Shown piece after piece: positions 1 to 5,382 of a stretch of DNA of 7,236 bases. The translations under genes were made by a program, and so were the position numbers. Under the pieces are notes generated by a model, which saw only the letters and a program-made list of their open reading frames with translations, searched no databases and had not been told where the DNA came from. Source of the DNA: an uncultured Desulfomonile sp. (GTDB taxonomy: Bacteria; Desulfobacterota; Desulfomonilia; Desulfomonilales; Desulfomonilaceae). Where the stretch lies: positions 1 to 7,236 of the forward strand of contig CALDNG010000224.1 of assembly GCA_937915285.1 (NCBI GenBank). The letters are read 5' to 3'. The first letter of the stretch is position 1. The number at the start of each line of letters is the position of its first letter.

Positions 1-55
<55 letters not shown>

Positions 56-66
56 GCCGAAACCTT

Positions 67-95
67 CTTTTAATCTATGGTTGCTGGTTTGTCAA
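67..95 (-). promoter_or_regulatory. Sigma70-type promoter of the tRNA-Gly gene
   Basis: On the minus strand a perfect -35 hexamer TTGACA (95 to 90) is followed, after 17 nt, by TAAAAG (72 to 67), which matches 4 of 6 bases of the -10 consensus. Transcription would start near position 60, about 5 nt before the mature tRNA 5' end at 55. The DNA between is GC-rich (GGCGC), as is common at stable-RNA promoters. The match and placement are seen; activity is inferred. Confidence 0.65.
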
Positions 96-276
96 GCCCA
101 AAAAAATTTTTGATTCCGGGGTCTGAGAATCCCAACGCATGGCTCCAACCACCACCGTGGCGCCAGACAGGAGTGTTTTATGGAGCAAGATACTTAATCA
201 ATACAGCCAGTAATACTTGCAGACGGTTCATTCAATGTGATGTCGCATGGACTGCAAGTTCAGTCATCAAGAACAT

Positions 277-318
277 AAAGAAAAGCGCAGTCTCTTGAGA
301 TATTTCTCTGGACTGCGC
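277..318 (-). terminator. Rho-independent terminator of the small HTH-like gene
   Basis: On the minus strand GCGCAGTC (318 to 311) pairs perfectly with GACTGCGC (292 to 285) and is followed directly by TTTTCTTT. The 18-nt apical part can form a short inner stem, GAGA/TCTC around AATA, making one longer interrupted hairpin. It lies 26 nt past the stop codon of the gene at 344-523 on the same strand. It fits an intrinsic terminator for that gene and supports its being an independent transcription unit. Confidence 0.75.
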
Positions 319-343
319 AGCAGGGGGAGGGTTCCAGCAATTT

Positions 344-523
344 CTAAGCTTGATTACGTTTCTGAATTTTTTCAGCCATTCTGGAAATAGTCGCATAGTT
401 GATTCCGGTTCTAGCGTGTATCTTGTCCAGGCTCCGAACCATTATCTTCCCATCCATGCCCATTTCCTTCAGAATCATGATCTCCAGGTCTGAAACCATT
501 ACACAATCATTGGACAGGCTCAT
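344..523 (-). CDS. Small helix-turn-helix-like protein, 59 aa
   Basis: A 59-codon reading frame runs from ATG (523) to TAG (344-346) on the minus strand. A good Shine-Dalgarno run (GAGAGG) ends about 5 nt before the ATG, and a hairpin terminator follows the stop. The product is soluble and basic at its C-terminus. Residues about 30-56 (RSLDKIHARTG, then INYATISRMAEKIQKRN) look like a helix-turn-helix: a helix, a turn at the TG, and a recognition-like helix ending in Lys/Arg. The N-terminal half (DLEIMILKEMG) looks like a preceding amphipathic helix, so the whole could be a minimal winged-helix or MarR-like fragment. I do not recognise a named family. DNA binding and self-regulation through the dyad at 539-553 are inferences. 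That the gene is real is well supported by ribosome binding site, terminator and protein-like composition. Confidence 0.72.
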   Translation of the reverse strand: MSLSNDCVMVSDLEIMILKEMGMDGKIMVRSLDKIHARTGINYATISRMAEKIQKRNQA

Positions 524-538
524 GAAAACCTCTCAAAC

Positions 539-553
539 TGTTGTCAGACAACA
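539..553. promoter_or_regulatory. Perfect 15-bp dyad, candidate operator
   Basis: TGTTGTC (539-545), a central A, and GACAACA (547-553) form a perfect inverted repeat with 7-bp arms. It lies 16 nt upstream of the start codon of the small HTH-like gene (ATG at 523), just ahead of its ribosome binding site. Size and symmetry suit a dimeric helix-turn-helix repressor, and the neighbouring gene product is an obvious candidate. No T-tract follows on either strand, so it is not a terminator. The symmetry is seen; the operator role is inferred. Confidence 0.45.
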
Positions 554-762
554 ACACTGATGCAGTTTTCGGGCCATTGCCCTACACAGCAACCAAGACA
601 GATTCAACAGTTATATCAGCATTATAAATAACTATAATAATTTATAATATGATAATATTTTTCTCATTCATTAATATCATTAATAAATTAATGTGAAAAA
701 ATTGATCATGTTTTTTCTTGCCGGACTTGTGTTCAGATGTTCTGCGCGTCATTCCATCATAG

Positions 763-768
763 TATAAT
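763..768 (+). promoter_or_regulatory. Candidate -10 box for the yihY-like gene
   Basis: A perfect TATAAT lies 81 nt upstream of the ATG at 850, in the less AT-rich part of the gap. The hexamer 17 nt upstream (TTCTGC, 740-745) is a poor -35, and there is no TGn extension, so the promoter may be weak or need an activator. It would give a leader of about 75 nt. Confidence 0.4.
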
Positions 769-849
769 GTCTTGCAGATTTGCATTTAGTGATCTCCAGT
801 TATATACCAAGTCTCTGACGTTATTAGACATTGCTGGTGGAGAGGAAAA

Positions 850-1719
850 ATGCTGCTTGTTTTGGATAGGGTTTATGCGCTGTTCAGTAAAACCATTCGA
901 AGCTGGCTGGATGACCATGTTTCCCGGATGGCTGCTGCGCTGGCTTTTTACACGATATTTTCGTTGGCCCCGTCGCTTTTGATAGGTCTTAGTGTTGCTG
1001 AAACCATAGCGGGCAGCTCAGCCGCTCAGGGTGAATTAATTGCGCAGTTGTCCAGACTCGTCGGCGCAGACGAAGCCGAATATGTTTTCAACCTTCTACA
1101 AAGCTCCAGAGGCAATTACATTGGATCCGGCATTTCTCTCCTTGGAACTGGCACGGCGCTGATAGCCGCGATGATGGTATTTTCGGAACTGCAAGGTTCT
1201 ATGAACAGCATATGGCAGGTTCAGCCGGACAGGGGGTCTGGCATACTTCGTTATCTTTATACTCGCGCCATATCGTTTGTTCTAGTCGTGGCGATAGGCG
1301 TGCTGCTTCTGGCGTCCATAGTAGCCAGCTCTGTTCTCAGCGGTCTGGAATCGTTACTCGCCGAATACAGGATAGTCGAGCCATGGTTCATTGGCAAACT
1401 GAATTCCCTGGTCTCGTTTGCCATTATCCCAATTCTACTGGCGCTTTCCTACAAACTGATTCCTTTGCGACGAGTTGAATGGCAAGATGTATGGTCCGGA
1501 GTGATAGTTGTTTCGGTGCTGTTTCTTCTTGGGAAGTCAGTCCTGAGTTATCACTTCAGCCTTTCAGCCTTTAAGACCATCTACGGGGCAGCCGGTTCCC
1601 TGGTAATTTTTCTAATGTGGATATATTACCTCGCCCAAATATTCTTTTTTGGAGCCGAAATGACAAAGGTTTACGCCTTGCTGTACGGTTCGAGGCGAGA
1701 TAGGCCTCTGACAGGCTGA
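850..1719 (+). CDS. YihY/BrkB-family inner-membrane protein
   Basis: This 289-aa polytopic membrane protein belongs to the YihY/virulence factor BrkB family, once mislabelled ribonuclease BN; the molecular function of the family is unsettled. Family signatures are visible. A short amphipathic N-terminus is followed by AAALAFYTIFSLAP (28-41) in the first membrane segment. LQGSMNSIWQV (114-124) follows the second hydrophobic stretch. YGAAGSLVIFLMWIYY (245-260) runs on into AQIFFFGAEMTKVY (262-275). Hydrophobic segments fall near 28-50, 93-113, 138-163, 184-205, 213-235 and 247-270, giving the expected six helices. Length is typical. The ATG at 850 has a strong ribosome binding site (GGAGAGG, 839-845). 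It appears to be a single-gene unit; its stop is 15 nt from that of the convergent MoaE-like gene. No partner is suggested by context. Confidence 0.9.
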   Translation: MLLVLDRVYALFSKTIRSWLDDHVSRMAAALAFYTIFSLAPSLLIGLSVAETIAGSSAAQGELIAQLSRLVGADEAEYVFNLLQSSRGNYIGSGISLLGTGTALIAAMMVFSELQGSMNSIWQVQPDRGSGILRYLYTRAISFVLVVAIGVLLLASIVASSVLSGLESLLAEYRIVEPWFIGKLNSLVSFAIIPILLALSYKLIPLRRVEWQDVWSGVIVVSVLFLLGKSVLSYHFSLSAFKTIYGAAGSLVIFLMWIYYLAQIFFFGAEMTKVYALLYGSRRDRPLTG

Positions 1720-1734
1720 CCGTCTCGCGCCCGC

Positions 1735-2112
1735 TCATTCACAGAATTCTGTTTTGCTAACACAGGTGGTCTTGATCTTTTCAATCAGTTCCCGCATTAC
1801 AGCGAAAACATTTTCCCTTATGTCTCCTGCAAGCGCCACGAACAGGAGGTCATCTCCTACATGAAAAGTTCCCTCCAGGGCCTCAATCTCAACAGCTACC
1901 ATGCCGGGTTGGCTCATGGCCCACGATTTTACAGACTCAACCTGCGCTTTATCCACTTTAACACTCAAGGAGTGGACCTTCTTTTCTCCGGTTCTCGAAA
2001 AGTCCCTCACAATTCCATTGTGGCATAAAATCATTCCTGCTTTTGAGATATTGGGTGACGATTTTATTTTTTTGACCAGATCTTCCAGGCTTACAGGTTT
2101 GCTCGTAGTCAT
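1735..2112 (-). CDS. MoaE-like protein (non-canonical molybdopterin synthase large subunit family)
   Basis: This 125-aa soluble protein resembles the short MoaE-family proteins I recall from Desulfobacterota. Typical elements are GMILCHNGIVRDFSR (26-40), corresponding to the MoaE start of fold G-A-x-x-x-F-x-G-x-V-R, and EGTFHVGDDLLFVALAGDIREN (80-101), matching the G-x-x-x-V-G-D and A-V-x-x-x-H-R region with Ile for His. The C-terminal helix ELIEKIKTT (108-116) follows. Canonical MoaE puts sulfur from MoaD into precursor Z, using a lysine in a L-K-T-x-x-P-x-W-K-x-E segment. Here Lys114 and Lys120 are present, but Pro, Trp and the following K-x-E are gone and the protein ends soon after. Catalysis is therefore uncertain. 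The ATG has AGGAG at 6 nt spacing. No other molybdenum cofactor gene is in the window. Confidence 0.75.
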   Translation of the reverse strand: MTTSKPVSLEDLVKKIKSSPNISKAGMILCHNGIVRDFSRTGEKKVHSLSVKVDKAQVESVKSWAMSQPGMVAVEIEALEGTFHVGDDLLFVALAGDIRENVFAVMRELIEKIKTTCVSKTEFCE

Positions 2113-2322
2113 AGAAACTCCTGCATAAATGAAGTTAATATTCTGCTAATATAACATCACAGCGTTCAAAACCAAAACTGTGCTACATTCTGGTAAGTGG
2201 TTGCTCCGGCGGCAGTGTTTCGGCCACATCCCCTGGCTGGCATGCGAGCAATTTTTTCCCAATCATTACAGCTAGCTCTACTTTTTGACGTGTCCCACAA
2301 AACAAGTTTAAGGCCCAGCGCA
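2113..2322. other. Divergent control region between MoaE-like and kinase genes
   Basis: This stretch separates two divergent genes. A plus-strand TAATAT at 2147-2152 is a possible -10 for the kinase, and AT-rich DNA around 2130-2160 could serve the minus-strand gene, but no convincing -35 pairs with either. The kinase frame stays open upstream to a GTG at 2197, so 2197-2322 might be coding. I judge it untranslated because that GTG lacks a ribosome binding site and the encoded 42 residues show no domain features. Confidence 0.45.
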
Positions 2323-3786
2323 ATGAAGAATTCCGAAAACTTTTATGAAGACTGTATTGGCCGAGAGAATTCTGTTAATCGGCTAGCGATTAACGAGACA
2401 AGCGAATTAGCCAAATTTCAGGCTTTCTACGACCTGGCTGTCGCCATGACTGCCAATCGGACTCTTGACCAAAATCTTAAGCTTGTCGTCACCAAGGCCA
2501 TGGAACTGCTTGCTGGAGACGCTTCTTATATTGCTCTGCGTGACGATGATGATCGTAGTGTCTACATGCACACGGTTTGCGGCATTCGGACTGAGGCTTT
2601 CAAGGACATACGTGTTCCGTACGGTATGGGTGTGGGTGGGAAAATAGCCACTACAGGTCAACCATACATTGTTGAGGATTACTTCCGCGAGACAGAACCC
2701 CTTTTACATGACCTGGCGCGAGCAGAGGGACTTGTTTCCGGGGTGGCCGTTCCTATCCAGATAGGAGGCGTAAACCTTGGGGTACTTTACGTGTTCAATA
2801 GGACAAAAACGACTTTTACAAACTCACACGTGAACACCTTATCGCTTCTGGGCAATCTGGCTGCGGTGGAGATCACCAGGGACCAGACGCGTTCTCAATT
2901 AAGACAGGCCCGAGATGAACTAGAGGACAGGGTGCGTCTGAGAACTGCCCAACTAAATGAAACTAACCGGCAGCTAAAGGTTGAGACGGTTCTGCGCCGG
3001 TCTCTGCAGGAAAAGACAGTTGAACTCAAACTGGCCAACATGAGACTTGTTTCGGAAATTTCTGAACGAATAAAAGCCGAAAAGGCTCTGGCCGAGTCAG
3101 AAAGCCAATTAAGGCTACTCTCCGCTCAACTGCTGACAGCCCAGGAGGATGAGCGAAAACGCGTAGCACGCGAACTTCATGACGGGATAGGACAATTACT
3201 TACCGCAATAAAATTCAGGCTGGAGAACATCCAGAGGAATCCCGATTTCATTCAACCTTCCAATCCGGAAGTTGTGCTGAAACCTATCATCAATGTCATA
3301 CAGGACTCTATTGAGGAGGTAAGAAGGATATCCATGGCTCTCAGGCCGTCCATTCTGGACGATCTGGGAATCAGCGCCACCATAAACTGGTTTTGCAGGG
3401 AATTCCTGTTAACCTATTCGGGTATAACGATGAACAAGGTCATAAAATTCGATGAAAATCTGGTCACAAAGGATCTAAAGACTGTGATTTTCAGGATATT
3501 TCAGGAAGCGCTCAACAATGTGGCCAAGCACAGTCGTGCAGACCACGTCAGGGTCGAACTCTCCAGCGACGGTCAAAACATCAGGCTGGCCGTCACAGAC
3601 AACGGGGTAGGATTGCCGTCTGATATTTCATTTCTCGATAAAGGAGGCATAAGGGGGGTTGGCATGGCAAGCATGAGGGAAAGGGCAGAATCAATGGGTG
3701 GCACGCTTGAGGTTCAATCAGTTGCAGGCAAAGGAACGACCATTCATGCCCAATGGCGATTGTTTAATCGTCAATCGGACGACTAA
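2323..3786 (+). CDS. Cytoplasmic GAF-domain sensor histidine kinase, NarX/DegS (HisKA_3) type
   Basis: From ATG 2323 this is a 487-aa protein. No membrane segment or signal peptide is visible, so it should sense a cytoplasmic cue. A GAF domain spans about 35-185, including PYGMGVGGKIATTGQPYIVEDY (split as 99-109 and 110-120) and VAVPIQIGGVNLGVLYVFNR (141-160). A charged coiled coil (about 186-268) leads to a HisKA_3 dimerisation domain. There EDERKRVARELHDGIGQLL carries phospho-acceptor His286 and the D-x-x-x-Q phosphatase motif (Asp287, Gln291). The ATPase domain has an N box FQEALNNVAKHS (393-404), a G1 box DNGVG (426-430) and a G2 region GIRGVGMASMRERAE (442-456). All catalytic elements look intact. 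The start was chosen for TAAGG at 9 nt spacing; GTG 2197 would add 42 unremarkable residues. Its likely partner is the NarL-type regulator that meets it tail to tail. Confidence 0.9.
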   Translation: MKNSENFYEDCIGRENSVNRLAINETSELAKFQAFYDLAVAMTANRTLDQNLKLVVTKAMELLAGDASYIALRDDDDRSVYMHTVCGIRTEAFKDIRVPYGMGVGGKIATTGQPYIVEDYFRETEPLLHDLARAEGLVSGVAVPIQIGGVNLGVLYVFNRTKTTFTNSHVNTLSLLGNLAAVEITRDQTRSQLRQARDELEDRVRLRTAQLNETNRQLKVETVLRRSLQEKTVELKLANMRLVSEISERIKAEKALAESESQLRLLSAQLLTAQEDERKRVARELHDGIGQLLTAIKFRLENIQRNPDFIQPSNPEVVLKPIINVIQDSIEEVRRISMALRPSILDDLGISATINWFCREFLLTYSGITMNKVIKFDENLVTKDLKTVIFRIFQEALNNVAKHSRADHVRVELSSDGQNIRLAVTDNGVGLPSDISFLDKGGIRGVGMASMRERAESMGGTLEVQSVAGKGTTIHAQWRLFNRQSDD

Positions 3787-4442
3787 TCGCCTATAAGGCC
3801 CTTCCTCGCTGCAAAGGCTGTGATAGCCGATACACTATGCAGATTCAGCTTTTTCATGAGGTTTGACCGATGTTTTTCGGCAGTCTTCACGCTAATCCCC
3901 ATGAAACTGGCTATGTCCTTATTCTTCACTCCCTCAGCAATGAGTTTCAATGTCTCTCGTTCCCTAGACGTTAGAGTGTCATAACTTGACCTAACCTCCT
4001 GAACTTTTTTACCAGCCAGGTAACCGCTTATCACAATACCTGATATCGCAGGGCTGAGATATGGCTTACCTTTGAGGACGGTTTTGATCGAGACCAGTAG
4101 TTCCTCGAAGGAGGCCTGCTTCAAAACGTATCCATGCGCTCCGGCTTTGAGAGAAGCCGTTATATACTCTTCATCATTGTGGACGGTCAGAACAACTATC
4201 TTTGTATCCGGGCTTGTCTTCCTGATCTCTTTTATCGCTTCCAGGCCATGAAGTTTTGGCATCGAAAGGTCCAGAAGCAAAATGTCCGGACAAATTGACG
4301 AAACCATTTTTATGGCTTCCTTACCATCTTCCGCCTCTCCTGCAATCTTAAGCTCGCAATCGCTCGAAAGAAGCGCCTTCAGGCCTTCGCGCAGTATTCT
4401 GTGATCTTCGGCAATAACCACACTATATTGATGACCGGTCAT
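3783..4442 (-). CDS. NarL/FixJ-type response regulator with LuxR helix-turn-helix
   Basis: This 219-aa two-domain transcription regulator has an N-terminal receiver (about 6-122) with acidic pocket Glu12-Asp13, phospho-acceptor Asp58 in LLLDLSMPKLHG, Thr86 and Lys108. The C-terminal LuxR-type helix-turn-helix (about 152-215) contains LTSRERETLKLIAEG, KNKDIASFMGISVKTAEKH and RSNLMKKLNLHS, the classic pattern. Length is typical of the family. The ATG at 4442 is preceded by AGAGGAA at about 5 nt. HisKA_3 kinases normally phosphorylate this class, so the adjacent GAF kinase is the expected partner. Odd point: the pair is convergent with stop codons overlapping by 4 nt, not in one operon. Targets are unknown; its own upstream region and the transporter operon are candidates by position only. 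Confidence 0.93.
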   Translation of the reverse strand: MTGHQYSVVIAEDHRILREGLKALLSSDCELKIAGEAEDGKEAIKMVSSICPDILLLDLSMPKLHGLEAIKEIRKTSPDTKIVVLTVHNDEEYITASLKAGAHGYVLKQASFEELLVSIKTVLKGKPYLSPAISGIVISGYLAGKKVQEVRSSYDTLTSRERETLKLIAEGVKNKDIASFMGISVKTAEKHRSNLMKKLNLHSVSAITAFAARKGLIGD

Positions 4443-4463
4443 TGGTTTCCTCTACGGCATCAC

Positions 4464-4519
4464 GAACCTGGAAGCAAAAAATCAGACCTGTATCAGAGGG
4501 GCTGCCGACCTGGCAGGTC
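4464..4519. repeat. Spaced ACCTG repeats with terminal inverted repeat
   Basis: ACCTG occurs at 4466-4470, 4486-4490 and 4508-4512, start-to-start distances of 20 and 22 bp, close to two helical turns. The last copy is part of a perfect dyad, GACCTG (4507-4512), G, CAGGTC (4514-4519). An overlapping alternative hairpin is CTGCC (4502-4506) with GGCAG (4512-4516). The array lies between two divergent response-regulator genes, 22-77 nt upstream of the NarL-type gene start. The repeats are seen; a role as regulator binding sites is inferred, and five-base motifs can recur by chance. Confidence 0.35.
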
Positions 4520-4548
4520 CCAAGGCACAAAAATACCGTATTCATCCA

Positions 4549-4577
4549 AATAAAGTAAAGTGTTTGAAGTATTTCAA
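4549..4577 (-). promoter_or_regulatory. Candidate promoter of the NarL-type regulator gene
   Basis: On the minus strand TTGAAA (4577 to 4572; 5 of 6 to consensus) is followed after 17 nt by TTTATT (4554 to 4549; 4 of 6). Start would be near 4542, giving a leader of about 100 nt that includes the ACCTG repeats. A short dyad TTGAA/TTCAA (4564-4568 and 4573-4577) overlaps the -35 box. No matching plus-strand promoter for the divergent receiver gene was found. Confidence 0.35.
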
Positions 4578-4688
4578 TTTTCTGGCAGATAGCCACAATT
4601 GGATGAGTTGGGTCTCGACATCACAGAATTCTTGATTTTCGGTTGAACATTTCTGGCCCCGCATGCTGCCCAAAATGGAATCATCGAT

Positions 4689-5087
4689 ATGTTTGATACG
4701 CTGATAGTGGAAGACAACTCGGTTTTCAGGAAATCTCTCGCAGAGATGCTGCGCGACCGTTTCCGTGAGATGAGAATTAAGGAGGCGGCTGGAGGGGCTC
4801 AGGCCGAATCGATGATCTCCGAACAGGTCCCGGATCTGATTTTCATGGATGTTCGGCTGTCCGACGAGAGTGGCCTGGAACTGACTCAAAGGATCAAGAA
4901 AACGAATCACACCACAACCATAATAATTCTCACGAACCATGATCTGGAAGAATACCGAGAGGCGGCTCGACTTTATGGCGCAGACTACTTTATGGCAAAG
5001 GGATCTTCCAGCTCGCAGGAAATCATCGATCTGGTTGAGAGCATCCTGTCAAATCAGGCTGGCTTTGACAATGATTCCCTGCCATGA
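4689..5087 (+). CDS. Stand-alone receiver-domain response regulator
   Basis: This 132-aa protein consists of one CheY-like receiver domain (about 2-120) with no output domain, only a short polar tail (SNQAGFDNDSLP). Phosphorylation residues are complete: Glu8-Asp9 in LIVEDN, phospho-acceptor Asp54 in LIFMDVRLSDESG, Thr82 in IIILTNHD and Lys104 in FMAKGSS. The residue before the usual Gly-containing turn is Ser58 where many receivers have Pro. It may act as a phosphate sink, a connector in a phosphorelay or a protein-binding switch, with the nearby HisKA_3 kinase as possible donor. The ATG at 4689 has only a weak ribosome binding site (TGGAA about 9 nt upstream), suggesting modest expression. 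A minus-strand reading frame over the same DNA (4542-4940) is a shadow. Confidence 0.88.
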   Translation: MFDTLIVEDNSVFRKSLAEMLRDRFREMRIKEAAGGAQAESMISEQVPDLIFMDVRLSDESGLELTQRIKKTNHTTTIIILTNHDLEEYREAARLYGADYFMAKGSSSSQEIIDLVESILSNQAGFDNDSLP

Positions 5088-5128
5088 AGTTCCTCAAATA
5101 CATGCTCCTGAAACTTCACTTATTTTTT
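5085..5128 (+). terminator. Probable Rho-independent terminator after the receiver gene
   Basis: TGAAGTT (5085-5091, beginning at the stop codon) pairs perfectly with AACTTCA (5112-5118), with a 20-nt loop, and is followed by CTTATTTTTT. The stem is only 7 bp with two G-C pairs, so it is weak, but the T-tract and the position right at the gene end fit a terminator. It would separate the receiver gene from the transporter operon. Confidence 0.4.
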
Positions 5129-5239
5129 CCGGGCATTGTTTAGAGGCAACATAAACTAAAATGTTTCCTCCTCCCTCAGAATCAGCGCTAGTTGCATCTG
5201 TGATGGGGCGCCATTGCGAAACAAATACATTATTTTTCG

Positions 5240-5267
5240 TTGCCAAATACGGTGTTCTACCTATTTA
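5240..5267 (+). promoter_or_regulatory. Candidate promoter of the transporter operon
   Basis: TTGCCA (5240-5245) and TATTTA (5262-5267) are spaced 16 nt apart and each match 4 of 6 bases of the sigma70 consensus. Transcription would begin near 5274, leaving a leader of about 105 nt before the livH-like start. The rest of the 5088-5379 gap shows no coding frame I can support. Confidence 0.35.
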
Positions 5268-5368
5268 GATTTTTCGCCTCTCAAGGCAATGTGTTGAATG
5301 AACATTCCGGTTCTGGAGCATCTCCACCGTATTCTTCACCGGTTAAATTACCTTGACCTCGGCAATCT

Positions 5369-5382
5369 GGAGAAGGCCCTTG
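5369..5382 (+). promoter_or_regulatory. Ribosome binding site fixing a TTG start for the livH-like gene
   Basis: GGAG (5369-5372) stands 7 nt before TTG at 5380, the only well-spaced Shine-Dalgarno sequence here. The upstream in-frame TTG at 5353 has none. Starting at 5380 gives MDIFLQ, the usual N-terminus of LivH-type permeases. Confidence 0.75.

Larger units (their letters stand above)
524..849. other. Divergent intergenic region with AT-rich core
   Basis: This 326-nt gap separates the minus-strand HTH-like gene from the plus-strand yihY-like gene. I find no convincing coding frame in it. Positions about 610-710 are strikingly AT-rich and carry several -10-like TATAAT boxes: minus strand at 626-621, and plus strand at 633-638 and 643-648. 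None has a clear -35 at the right distance, so the promoter of the HTH-like gene cannot be fixed. Near the gene is the dyad at 539-553, and at 571-582 a small GGGC/GCCC inverted repeat of doubtful meaning. Confidence 0.6.

Noticed and set aside
77..298. Plus-strand 73-codon frame between the tRNA promoter and the small gene
   Set aside because: It overlaps the tRNA promoter and the minus-strand terminator, has no ribosome binding site, and the translation shows no domain-like pattern.
1691..1730. Nested inverted repeats GCGAGA/TCTCGC and GCCT/AGGC at the end of the yihY-like gene, as a bidirectional terminator
   Set aside because: The stem has large internal loops and no T-tract follows on either strand; most of it lies inside the coding region.
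4542..4940. Minus-strand 132-codon frame opposite the receiver gene
   Set aside because: The plus-strand frame encodes a complete receiver domain with all key residues; the minus-strand translation has no recognisable features.
5216..5239. CGAAA/TTTCG inverted repeat upstream of the transporter promoter as an operator
   Set aside because: The arms are 5 bp with a 13-nt AT-rich spacer, within chance expectation for this composition.
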